Below the pieces are notes generated by a model that saw only the letters and a program-made list of their open reading frames with translations, was not told the DNA's origin and searched no databases. Both the position numbers and the translations under genes were made by a program. From Amphiduros pacificus (Eukaryota; Annelida; Polychaeta; Phyllodocida; Hesionidae), in contig OX439005.1 in the NCBI GenBank assembly GCA_949316495.1, forward strand, positions 40,980,682-41,044,681: a stretch of 64,000 nucleotides of DNA. The letters are read 5' to 3'. Shown piece by piece: positions 29,078-38,380 of the stretch (position 1 is the stretch's first letter; each line of letters opens with the position of its first letter).

Positions 29078-31663
29078 ATGGCATCAGGATACAGTACAGA
29101 TCCTTGCAGGCTTTGTGGCCAGGACAGAGTGACTGGAAAGACATTGGTGAAAAAGCAGCAATATAGTATACTCATACAAAAAGTGACAGGTCTTGATGTG
29201 AATGAGGATTCTACCACAGCACCAAAGTTTATATGCCGACCCTGCATCTTGAAACTTCAAAGAGACAAAAAAAAAATTCACAAGGAGAAAGGGGGACAGA
29301 TTTCAAAATGGAATATTCCAGTCTTCCCATCTCTCAAGCGAAGTTATTTGGAGTTGTTTGTGAGTGATATTGCACCCCATGCTGAAGGAAATGGATTTGT
29401 CAACTGCAGTAGCAAAGAACAGGGTGTATTTGTAATATTGACACATGGGTCAGGTGAGGTTGAAAGGAAATTAGAAATCCATTCAGACTTAACATGGAAT
29501 GTGATCTTTAAGGATCAAGTTGTGCCACAAGATTCTCCTGTATTTCATGCTATTCCCCCTGTGCTAAATGAAAGTTCTGCAAAACAGCTTTTGCATCTAA
29601 TTTCATCTTCGGCAGTCTGTTGTGGCAACAATGATTTTCATGCTCTTATGGAAAACATGAGTAAATCATATTTGTTTGGAATTGACGGCAAAACTATTGT
29701 TGGATATAAGGAGAATGACACATTAAGAGTAAATGATTGCTTAATTTTTATGACAGAATCTGAAAGGAATGAGAACTCAAAATGTAAAAAATGTGAAGAA
29801 TTTCGTCCAAATCTGAGAGCTCGATCAAGTTATTTAATGAAAAAAGATGCGAAAAGTGAAAGTACTCCATTGAACTCCAAAACGCCTTTCTCAAAACTCA
29901 ACACACCTCAGAGAAAAATGAAAGTGTCTAGCATGAGTGCCAAAATCCATTCTTTGCAAAAAAGTGTATCTAGACTTCGACAACAAATTGAACTTTTATT
30001 AGATGAGGAAAGCATAGAAACTTCAGAAGAACAGCATGAGTTTTTATGTGAAGTGATAAAAACCAATTCTGAAAGTACTCTAGCTGAAATGGATGATGAT
30101 TCTCCGCAGAAACTTTTGTGGCAAGAACAACAAAAGAGAAGCCAAGTGAAAGGTCCATCTGGTATGAGATGGCATCCACTGATGATCAGATGGTGTATCA
30201 GCATTTATTGTACCAGCCCCAAGGCCTACAGACAGATATCCCAATCTGGATTCCTTCAGCTGCCTAGTCAAAGTACACTGAAGTCTTACATGAATTTCAC
30301 TACCCCAAAACCTGGAACAAATAAAGATGTTATTGAAATGCTAATTAAGGACATTGATTTGAAGAGACTCAAAGATTTTCAAAAAAACACTGTGCTTGTT
30401 TGGGATGAAATCCGGATTAAATCTGGATTGGTAACGGCTAAAGGGACAGGAAAACTGATTGGTTTCTGTGAACTTGGTGATTTTAATGAGGAGTTAAAAA
30501 AACTCTCAGGAGTTGTCAATGAAGTTGATGGCGAACCTGAGATGGCAACCCATCTCCTAGTTTTTATGGTGCGAGGCATTATGGCCAAATATGACTTTCC
30601 CTTCATGTGGTTTCCTTGTGTAGGATTTATGTCTGAGCACTTATGGGCTGCAGTGTGGCATGCAACAGGTTTGCTTGAAGGGTTAGGATTGAAGGTGCAA
30701 GCATGGGTCTGTGATGGAGCATCCCCAAATCGAAAGTTTTTTAGAATTCATAGAAATATTGGAGGTCAGTACTTAGGCAACACATATTACACAATCAACA
30801 GATATGCCAGAGATCGAAAGATATATTTTATTTGTGATGTACCACACTTGCTGAAAACAACAAGAAATAATTTAGAGAATTCACATGGACACAACAACAC
30901 CAAGGCAATGGTTTACAATGGCAAAGCAATCAAGTGGCCTCATATTTTGGCCACTGTGAGAGCAGACAAGGAACAAGCACTCACTTCACTTCCAAAGATA
31001 AGAGAGGAGCATATACATTTGTCTCCACAATTAAGGATGAGAGTGCGATTAGCTGCACAGGTGCTAAGCAAATCCATGTCAAATGCCCTCATAGCCAAGA
31101 ATCCTCTTGAATACAGCAGTACAGCACACCTGTGTATTATGATGGACAGATGGTTTGATTGTTTGAATGGGAGATATTTGGATCAAGCCCGAAACACAAG
31201 AAAACCTGAGCTTGCAGCCTACAATCACAAAAATGATTGGCGATTTCACTGGCTACAGGATGATTTTTTGAGATGGTTGAATGAATGGGAGGCAGAGGTG
31301 AATCACCAGCCTGGCCTCTCTCCATCTGAAAAGAGAGCTTTGATCATCTCATACCAAACAATGGAGGGCTTAAGAATCTCAACAAAATCATTCTGTGAAC
31401 TTGTACCATCATTGCTGGCTGATGATGGCTCACTTTTTCTTCTGCCTGAAAAACTAAACCAAGATAGATTGGAATTACTGTTTGGAAAGTTACGTCGCAG
31501 CCTTGGAGACTCAGACAATCCCACTGTGTATGATGCCATGTACAGATTATTGACACTTTTGCTGACAGGTAGTGTCACAGCTGTGCCCAGAAATGCCAAT
31601 GCCCAGAACTTTGAAGGAGCAGATGGATTTCATTTAAATAGACGTGATTATCGTAGAATGTAA
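29078..31663 (+). CDS. P-superfamily (THAP9-like) transposase with ZAD-like N-terminal finger
   Basis: 861 aa; ATG in GCCATGG, just after an acceptor-like CACCTTTTCAG, so a 5' UTR intron is possible. Residues 10-56 form a C10-x2-C13 ... C53-x2-C56 module like the insect ZAD finger; no THAP motif is present. A coiled region spans about 280-312. WHPLMIRWCISIYCTSPKAY (365-384) is the usual entry to the P-type catalytic region. RNase H-like acids are D443 (VWDE), D546 (VCDG) and E799 (QDRLELLFGK); the conserved DVPHLLKTTRNN is at 587-598. The protein ends soon after the Glu, without the C-terminal domain expected in THAP9-type proteins. It would bind the 31-bp ends and cut and paste the element. 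Confidence 0.9.
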   Translation: MASGYSTDPCRLCGQDRVTGKTLVKKQQYSILIQKVTGLDVNEDSTTAPKFICRPCILKLQRDKKKIHKEKGGQISKWNIPVFPSLKRSYLELFVSDIAPHAEGNGFVNCSSKEQGVFVILTHGSGEVERKLEIHSDLTWNVIFKDQVVPQDSPVFHAIPPVLNESSAKQLLHLISSSAVCCGNNDFHALMENMSKSYLFGIDGKTIVGYKENDTLRVNDCLIFMTESERNENSKCKKCEEFRPNLRARSSYLMKKDAKSESTPLNSKTPFSKLNTPQRKMKVSSMSAKIHSLQKSVSRLRQQIELLLDEESIETSEEQHEFLCEVIKTNSESTLAEMDDDSPQKLLWQEQQKRSQVKGPSGMRWHPLMIRWCISIYCTSPKAYRQISQSGFLQLPSQSTLKSYMNFTTPKPGTNKDVIEMLIKDIDLKRLKDFQKNTVLVWDEIRIKSGLVTAKGTGKLIGFCELGDFNEELKKLSGVVNEVDGEPEMATHLLVFMVRGIMAKYDFPFMWFPCVGFMSEHLWAAVWHATGLLEGLGLKVQAWVCDGASPNRKFFRIHRNIGGQYLGNTYYTINRYARDRKIYFICDVPHLLKTTRNNLENSHGHNNTKAMVYNGKAIKWPHILATVRADKEQALTSLPKIREEHIHLSPQLRMRVRLAAQVLSKSMSNALIAKNPLEYSSTAHLCIMMDRWFDCLNGRYLDQARNTRKPELAAYNHKNDWRFHWLQDDFLRWLNEWEAEVNHQPGLSPSEKRALIISYQTMEGLRISTKSFCELVPSLLADDGSLFLLPEKLNQDRLELLFGKLRRSLGDSDNPTVYDAMYRLLTLLLTGSVTAVPRNANAQNFEGADGFHLNRRDYRRM

Positions 31664-31709
31664 ATGTATGTTCACTATTTATGGAGTCATGAAACTGCCA
31701 GATATGCAT

Positions 31710-32746
31710 TCAGTAAAATTTATCAAGAGTTTTTCGCATAGCAGGAACTCCTTTGCGACCACTAGGCGTTACATCTCTTTGTTTTCGTTGGAATATATAT
31801 TGCTGAACAACTTGTCTAATCCTCATGAAGGTCCATATCTGCAAAGTGTCCTCAAAAAGAGCTTCTGACAAACATTCATTGTCTAAGTGATCACTAATAA
31901 GATCTCTCCAAGCTTTCTGCACCACTGGAGATGATTTCACTTTCCCAATGAGTACAGGTAAAACATTTTCATTTTTATATGATGGCAAATGAGTAGCACT
32001 CCAATGATTTCTCAGCTCAATTTCAACTTCCTTCATGAAAGAAAAAAATGTAGCATTCACCTTCATTAGACCACCTCTGTCCTGCATATCCAGCCATGAT
32101 GTGATGTTATCTGGTAGATCCATATCTTGGTCTTCAATCCAAGATTCAACAATTGGTAAAAATATATTGGCTGCTTTGTTTTGGGGTGACCTTTTGAATC
32201 TTTTGAGTAGTTTCCTTGGAATAAAGCCCCCAGCATAATATAATACCTTCAGATCTTCAGGTGTCATTAACATGGGGGGTATGGGACTCTCAGGTACATC
32301 TGAAGAAAGGTGTTTTCCAACCTTTCCAAGGAAGCATGTGCATGATTTCTCTATTATAAGTTGTAGAAGATAGTTCAATACCGAATCAGACAAAGTCAAA
32401 CATAATTGGTTTATATTGGTCAATTTTGTCTTTACACATTCCTTCCAATCACAAAACAAACTGTCAGAGATGCTTTCATCGGATATTTTTGTTAACATAT
32501 CCAGGGTGCCAGCATGAGTAAATTTCTTTTTTTGAACTTGTACTACACAGTCAATTAAAACTTTATCCAAATTGATTATGAAGGGATCTTGTGGGATAAC
32601 TTGCTCCACCATTCTAATAGCAAGTTGTTTAGCCTCCCATGCTAAGCTCCCCTCCACGATTCCTGCTATTTCATCACCTGCAATTTCATGCAGTACTTGT
32701 GGAACAATTTCTCCTGTCCATCCTCTGGTGTAGGTTTCCTCTAAAA
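31710..32746 (-). CDS. Convergent accessory gene of P-type transposon, exon 2
   Basis: Acceptor TTGTTTATTTTTCAG; 345 codons to a stop at 31710, 46 bp from the transposase stop. Residues 249-261 (LKVLYYAGGFIPR) and the later RGGL at 307-310, followed by a Glu/Arg-containing helix, resemble the LxYIAGxxxRKL...RGGL pattern in the C-terminal part of THAP9/P-type transposases. That part is missing from the + strand ORF. The inference is a transposase C-terminal-like domain carried as a separate, finger-bearing protein. Alternatively it is an unrelated accessory factor. The sequence is helical and no other domain was recognised. Confidence 0.7.
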
Positions 32747-32932
32747 CTGAAAAATAAACAAGCAGTTTTTCAATTTAAAATATTTTGTATGAGTCTCATC
32801 TAAAATTGATAAAAAATATACAAGCAAACAGCATTTTAATATAAATATGATTTTGAGATAATAGTTTTGTATGATCTTCACAATTGTAATTTTGTATAAA
32901 AGTATAAGTAATAAAGGTTTATGTAAACTTAC
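32747..32932 (-). other. Intron of the accessory gene (186 nt)
   Basis: GTAAGTTTA donor and TATTTTTCAG acceptor, phase 1; the coding lengths on both sides fit (250 + 1037 nt = 429 codons). Confidence 0.75.
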
Positions 32933-33182
32933 CACTGTTTTCCATAGTTTTAATCTTTGGTCTTCTGCCGGTACAGCTTAAAACGTGTTTTTCATAGAAA
33001 AACATCTTGACATATTTCTTAAAACATAACTGACACACTAGGTCTTTAGAAATATTGTGGTTATTCTCAGGAATAGATTCTGGATCATCTTCCTCACAAT
33101 CAACAATCAATTCTATGTCTGAGTACACTAAATCCTCAATATCCTGTGATGCTTCATTTTCTAGATTTAAGATACCAGCCAT
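32933..33182 (-). CDS. Convergent accessory gene of P-type transposon, exon 1
   Basis: ATG at 33182; codes for 83 residues plus one base. An acidic start is followed by a C2HC finger (C50-x2-C53-x12-H66-x3-C70) and a basic patch. It ends in ACAGTG before GTAAGTTTA, a strong 5' splice site. Spliced in phase 1 to 32746-31710, it gives a 428-aa protein. Confidence 0.72.
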
Positions 33183-33563
33183 ATTTCAAATATATGTAAT
33201 GCTCTGTAAAATAGTTTAGCAGAAATGAGGTGGTGTGTCAATGACTGACCCCAGACAGGGAGATTAAGATAGCTAACTGCATAGGAAAACAATGGGGACC
33301 AATGAGTATTTGTTTGTTTATTTACACAGGAAATAGGCTCAAAGTAATCTTTTTTTTAAATACAGTTTATAATTGTGGGATTAGAATTTTCCATTCAGTA
33401 AAATGTGTTTAGTGCAGTCCAGACTTCAGGGGCAAAGTTCCCAGGACCTCATCTGCATACACTTACATGTGTGGCAAGCAGGCGGGCAGATACAATCAGA
33501 GGGTGTGAAATTGTTATCTAATATTACACAGCGAAAAGAACATCGGGACAGGGGTACTTGTGG

Positions 33564-33594
33564 GAGCTGGACCTCTTCTCTTCTAGTCTCGTTG
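33564..33594 (-). repeat. Right 31-bp terminal inverted repeat of P-type transposon
   Basis: Exact reverse complement of 28218-28248, directly followed by GTTAGAT. Confidence 0.93.
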
Positions 33595-33720
33595 GTTAGA
33601 TGTGTTAGTAGTATAAAGAACAGTAAATTAAATCTATCCTTATTAACGTAAATGTCATGCAGATCAATAGATCTATCACATATCAATAACGATAAATTAT
33701 AATAAATCCTAATCCAAAAA
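33595..33720 (-). repeat. Hammerhead-bearing dispersed repeat, copy B (part 2)
   Basis: Continuation of 28003-28217 beyond the transposon. Matches copy A (about 25690-25790, opposite strand) over blocks such as AAATCTATCCTTA and CATGCAGATCAATA. Confidence 0.7.
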
Positions 33721-34117
33721 TCATGTCAAAATTAACGACAGTGGAACACATGCAGTATAAGTCAGATTAAAGTTATAATCAGTCATGGTGACTGCCTGTT
33801 AGTACTATCCAGTGGTGATGAGTGGGCACAGACACTGGTTGCCCACATCCATTCCTAAAAAAAGATGATTATCAAAAAAATCATTTTTGGTGACATAGTA
33901 ACATTTGCAGCATATTGTAAGAATTTTCTGAAATAGAATATCTGAAAGAATCTTTCTGCATACAAATATACGAATAATGATGTTTTACTAACCTCTTCTT
34001 GAGAATACAGCTTTATATGACATGTATTTGTATTCTTTGCGAAATGTAGATGCGTTTAAAAAAAAAGTAAGTTCATATAGGTTAATTTTACCCAGTGTTC
34101 ACCTTACATATATACTT

Positions 34118-34386
34118 GTGAAACATTTCACAAATAACATTATGGGACCCTCCTTAACCCATATACCAAATTTGGTGAATTTTGAATTGACCAGCACTTT
34201 TTCCCCCCTTGTTTAAATTATAATTTGGTTTTTATAATTTTCATAATTTCCTTTCACATAATATGGCATAAAATCCACCACAGTGATATTTGGAACATAA
34301 TTTTGAAAATCTGACATGTTGACAAATTTAGGAAAAAATTTGAAAAATGAACTGTGAATAGTGAATAAGTAACAAAGTTCACACAC
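34118..34386 (-). repeat. Dispersed repeat, right copy (inverted partner of 22126-22396)
   Basis: Reverse complement of the left copy with scattered differences. Together the two bracket about 12 kb of the receptor intron, including the satellite, the hammerheads and the P-type transposon. Confidence 0.75.
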
Positions 34387-34527
34387 ATAATTTAACTCCC
34401 CATGAGCTATAATTAGACACTTTCACCGACTGATCAGCACACAGGCCATGACCTGAGTGTCCAACAAACCAAACCAGGCCAAGGAGATAATTTCAGTTAA
34501 GTTATTTCTTTCATAATACATGATATT

Positions 34528-34627
34528 TGTATTCCTACTTATTTGCGCTAGGTAGGAATTCCTACTTCTGCTTGCGCAATGTAGGAATCATTCCTACATC
34601 GCGCAAGATTCCTACTTTGCGCATGAC
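34528..34627. repeat. Palindromic GTAGGAATTCCTAC / GCGCAA motif cluster, copy 2
   Basis: Several inverted CCTAC...GTAGG and TTGCGCAA-like pairs, including TAGGTAGGAATTCCTAC and GCGCAATGTAGGAATC. The last is close to part of the 93-bp satellite unit (GAGCAATGTAGGAATC). Confidence 0.6.
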
Positions 34628-34926
34628 AATACCACCCAGAGATGTCTCGATTACCCCCCAGATAGGTTCAGAGCTCTCCCACCCATGATATAATGAATTA
34701 CAATACAGGCTTAGGTTGAATGTACAACGAATCACATAAGGTCACAATAAATTAACAGTATAATTCCTGAATGTTTTAATTAACCAAGGTACTTTCACCT
34801 TGATAAATGCCACAAAATGTATCTGTCTTGCTTGATAGCTTTTTTTATGGTTGCTATAATTGCTGATTGCATCCTAATCAACTGATTCTTTACTTGTTAT
34901 CAAGCTTGTTTGTTTCACTATTTTAG

Positions 34927-35561
34927 ATATAATTTGCAGCTGGATGTGGGGCCTTACAACAGTTCAGATGCTTCCGCTTGCCCTGATGAGGCACAAAATA
35001 GCTACCAGTTTCATTCCCTCCGGTTACAATATCAGCGCAAAACACATTTATCAGGTGATCGTTGGGGAGATCTTTTTGGCTGCTTTTCTTACCCTGATAC
35101 GCTTCACGCCCTTCTTTCGGAGACATCTGAAGGTAAACAATGAAAGTACAAAGCTGCCCTGTCCATTAGCACCTTTCGTTGATATGTTAGAACTGTTTCT
35201 GTCTTTAATAACAACTGGCATATATTTTCAGCTGTATTTTAGAATCGTAAAAGTGAAAGTTTTGCCAAACACAGTATTGCATAGAATACTGAGGGAAACT
35301 AGGCTTGGTGTCATGAAAAATCTCTTACTGATTCTATTCTTATGGCTGCCAAATTGTGGCATAAAGCTCAATAAATCTTTTTCGGGAGAAAGCGGATCCA
35401 AAAATCTCTTCAATAGTTTTTTTTCCATTGTCTATTGCATCATATTTCTTCCGACCCAAGGCCTCGTAAAACTGAGCTGGTGCTTCATCAATAATCGAAT
35501 AAATCCAACTGTTTCCACTCATGGTGATACAGGCAGGCCAACCCATTCAAATAATACATGA
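34927..35561 (+). CDS. Seven-helix receptor-like gene, exon 2 (terminal)
   Basis: Acceptor TTTCACTATTTTAG; joining in phase 1 to 18704 gives an open frame to the TGA at 35561. It codes for predicted TM3 (112-131), TM4 (151-174), TM5 (194-214), TM6 (238-256, VMKNLLLILFLWLPN) and TM7 (271-297), with a short Ser/Thr-rich tail. Seven hydrophobic spans, a glycosylated N-terminus and 321 aa fit a small GPCR. The DRY and NPxxY motifs of rhodopsin-like receptors are not seen, so class and ligand are unknown. The exon has no breaks, which argues against a long-dead gene. Confidence 0.7.
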
Positions 35562-35904
35562 TGACAACAACGATGGAACAAAGAGCATCAAAGGCTAATC
35601 ACAGAAGAAATACGATTAATTTCATCAACACGGTTCAATATGCCTGTGACACTTTCTTTCAGTTTATTTCCGGTCAGTCTGGCACTTGTATCGGGAGAGT
35701 TTCAGATATTATTTATTCAAGTATTTGGGATTATTCAAGAAATGCAGCAAATGTGGAACAGTTTTTTTCTTTATATTAATGAGGAAAGTCAGAACTTAAT
35801 TGTTTTTGCATATGTATAAGGTGTAAAAAATAATCACTTGGTACCAAAAATAAAAATTAAATCGTCATTTTCAGAAATGTTTGCAAATAACCCATAGCAT
35901 TGGA
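35562..35904 (+). other. Probable 3' UTR of receptor-like gene
   Basis: Follows the TGA at 35561. One other frame (35558-35779) is open for 73 codons and looks mildly protein-like, so an alternative C-terminus cannot be excluded. No canonical AATAAA signal was singled out. Confidence 0.3.
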
Positions 35905-36040
35905 GTTAGACAGCACTATATCAGCCACAAGTGAGCCCGATGCAAAGGAGAGTAGCCACAAGTAGGTCTCATCACGAAATGACTGAGATAATGTTGAAAG
36001 GGATGTAAAACCCCAAACAAACAAACAAACAAACAAACAC
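35905..36040 (+). mobile_element. Truncated SINE copy
   Basis: 3' part of the same SINE family as at 532-836, with GTAGGTCTCATCACGAAATG and a tail of CAAACAAACAAAC. The tRNA-like head is missing and a short internal duplication (CCACAAGT...) is present. Confidence 0.8.
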
Positions 36041-36284
36041 ACAAACAATCGCACAGAAGACAGAAGGAAAGCCAGTTTCCATATAAATGTAAATGTGACT
36101 TTGACATAAAGCTCCAGAGTTTTATATACCCCAATCTGCTGACTTTACTTTCCACTTTATTAATTTAATGATTAAGGTGCGCTATTTTGCCATGTATAAG
36201 TTTTGTTCTTTTCCTTTTAAATTTCTGCGAAAGCTAATAAGCGATGGATCCAATGTACATCAGAGCATCATAATTCTATCTCTA

Positions 36285-36468
36285 GTTATGAGATAATAAG
36301 GCAAGAACATATGAGTGCAGTGTTCAGGCTGGCAGATCTCTCAAGTTGGTTCTGGTGGAAGGATCTCAAGAGTCCGTAGGACGAGTGAGATCCTTCCACC
36401 AGAACCAACGAGAGAGATCTGTCAGCCTGAACACTGCACGAACCTATGTTCTTGACTTTATCTCATAC
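36285..36468. repeat. Fold-back palindrome, about 180 bp
   Basis: Near-perfect inverted arms 36315-36368 and 36386-36439 (54 nt each) around a 17-nt centre. They extend outward with small gaps to GAGATAA / TTATCTC pairs. The arms contain GTGCAGTGTTCAG, GCAGATCTCTC and GGTTCTGGTGGAAGGATCTCA. The same sequences recur at 36695-36770, 36850-36910, 43398-43460, 44435-44495 and 59636-59720, so this is a mobile fold-back family. Confidence 0.85.
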
Positions 36469-37076
36469 TTAAATCCTACAGATAGGTATGAGATAAGGGT
36501 TTTGGTTTGATGTCCAATCTATTTAAAGCAAAACAGAGAGGAAAACATTGCAGCATGTGTGGACCTATGTTGTGTGTGTCAAACAACATAAACAATGCCA
36601 CGCCCCCTTTTTAATGACGTCATACTCATTGACGTCATTGCAACATATATTTTACTATGTAATGACGTCATTTTACTATGTTATGACGTCATTGGCATTG
36701 TGATCCTTCCACCAGAACCAACTTGAGAGATATCTGTCAGCCTGAACACTGCACTCATATGTTCTTTTCTTAAGATCTGTACAATCTTAACACTGGTCTG
36801 GTATATAACCATCTGCGGTAGATAAATATGAGATAAAGTCAAGATCATGGGTTCATGCAGTGTTCAGCCTGACAGATCTCTTTTGTTGATTCTGGTGGAA
36901 GGATCTCACTCGTCATTTGGACCAAGGATGATTTGCAAAAGTAGTTCGGCACATGGGTGATCTGCGAAAGTAGTTCGGCAGAGGGGTGATCTGCGAAAGT
37001 AGTTCGGCAGAGGGGTGATCTGCAAAAGAATATCTCATAGGTGCAGAACACCCTCTTGAAGCACCAAGTATGAGAT
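36469..37076. repeat. Remainder of the fold-back family element
   Basis: Contains TGACGTCA-type palindromes (36610-36690), single arm copies (36695-36770 and 36850-36910) and three tandem copies of a unit including AGTAGTTCGGCA (36940-37025). It ends near AAGTATGAGATAA. A homologous segment lies at 43398-43710 plus 44335-44500, split by a hAT-type MITE, and part of it at 60890-60965. Confidence 0.65.
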
Positions 37077-38380
37077 AATAGTGATAATATGAACAAATGA
37101 ATGAAAATAAGTCATCCATTACAGCAATTAACATATGGTGAAGATTACATCATTCTTTTATGAATGAATGAACTAATTAATGAATGAATGGATTCTTAAT
37201 GGCACATTGACATATTAAAGCCATCTCATGCCATTGGGGTATGTAGAAAACCTATTGTAAACGTCAATAGCGATAGTTTAAAAACAAACAATAAACAGTG
37301 ATATTGCAATAGCAAATAACAGTAAGCCTTGTGAAGCTGAATAAATGGTTAGTTCATGTTATATGTAAACAGACAATAAACATCACCTTTTAAAAGATCC
37401 TCATTTGTTGTGAATGTATCTTAAGTAAATACCAAGATGGGCAATGACCCAAACATTACTTCACCCTCAAAATTATTAAATTGACCGATTTCTTTTTAAA
37501 ATGATTAATTCAAAGAGATATTAAGGCATGAACATGTGAGTGCAGCCCCCCGGCCAGTTGGGATTGGTGATTTTTAAGTTCTACTGGCCCAGATTTAATT
37601 AATTTTATATTTTCATTTCTTCTATGTTGATGGTCAGTTTGTTTGACAAAAAAATCTTGCAGATATGTGAATATCTTGATAAATATCTAGGCCTGTCCCT
37701 TTGTAGAGATATTCATTTGAATTGAAAGCACAGAAAGTTTGATAATCCTCGGATATATCAATGACTAGTTATAGGATTTCTAAAATTCTAAAAGAATCTT
37801 TCAATGACATCCAAACAAAATTGCCAAATAACCCATGTGACAGTGAATTAAGAAGGCATTCAGTTCTTAAAATATCCAAATGTCCAGAATGTTATGGATT
37901 TCTATTCAAATATATTACATTGAAAATGGTTAACACCTAAAATAACATTTAATTAGCACTATGAAATACATCAATTTTAATTGTGTGTTAGAATTTAATT
38001 ATTATCCTCAAATCGTGTCCTATTTTTAAGGGAAAAAGTAGTTGCTACAGGGGGCATCCCCAGCAGAGCTGTATTCTACTTTAAGTAATTAGTGGCAATT
38101 AGTGGCACATCAATTCCAAAAGAAAACACAGGGTTATGTAATATTATATGTTATATATGTTGCGTATATATATATATATATACGTGGTTCTGGAGGTCAA
38201 ACAGATAAACCTCAAACAAGTAATGTTTTTGAAACACTAAGTGATGAAAGTGGCATAGGCGAAAGAACTCAAGATCAAACTGTAGGGAAAACCCACATCA
38301 CAAGACCAAAGCAAGGTAGAAAAAAAACAAAAGATTCAAAAGCTTAAGGCTACAGGAGCTACAGGAACTTATAACTTAGC
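37077..38380. other. Unassigned intergenic sequence
   Basis: AT-rich. Carries a short (TA)n run at about 38166-38182 and a GAGATATTAAGGCATGAACATGTGAGTG-like end of the fold-back family near 37517. No gene was recognised. Confidence 0.3.

Larger units (their letters stand above)
28218..33594. mobile_element. Two-gene P-superfamily DNA transposon
   Basis: 5377 bp bounded by perfect 31-bp inverted repeats (28218-28248 and 33564-33594) and flanked by the direct repeat GTTAGAT (28211-28217 and 33595-33601). Removing it rejoins a dispersed repeat that also occurs at 25640-26010. It carries a P-type transposase on + (29078-31663) and a convergent two-exon gene on - (33182-31710), whose stops are 46 bp apart. 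Drosophila P has one gene, a THAP finger, 31-bp inverted repeats and 8-bp target duplications. This element shares the repeat length and the catalytic domain but differs in the rest. Both genes look intact, so it may be young and autonomous. Confidence 0.88.
18705..34926 (+). other. Intron of the receptor-like gene (16.2 kb), repeat-filled
   Basis: Starts GTAAGTATC and ends TTTTAG. It contains a 13-bp minisatellite, an orphan ORF with an A-tract, a 93-bp satellite, two inverted hammerhead-bearing repeats, a 44-bp minisatellite and a P-superfamily transposon, listed separately. No other host exon was recognised. 18839-19389, 19546-20031, 25326-25640, 33720-34010 and 34640-34926 hold nothing I can name. 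Confidence 0.6.

Noticed and set aside
32655-32657. Start of the accessory transposon gene at 32657
   Set aside because: This is a GTG; the frame is open upstream to a good acceptor at 32747 and joins in phase to an ATG-started exon.
34933-34939. Acceptor TTTGCAG for receptor exon 2
   Set aside because: It shifts the frame away from the hydrophobic helices; the TTTTAG at 34921-34926 keeps the seven-helix frame.
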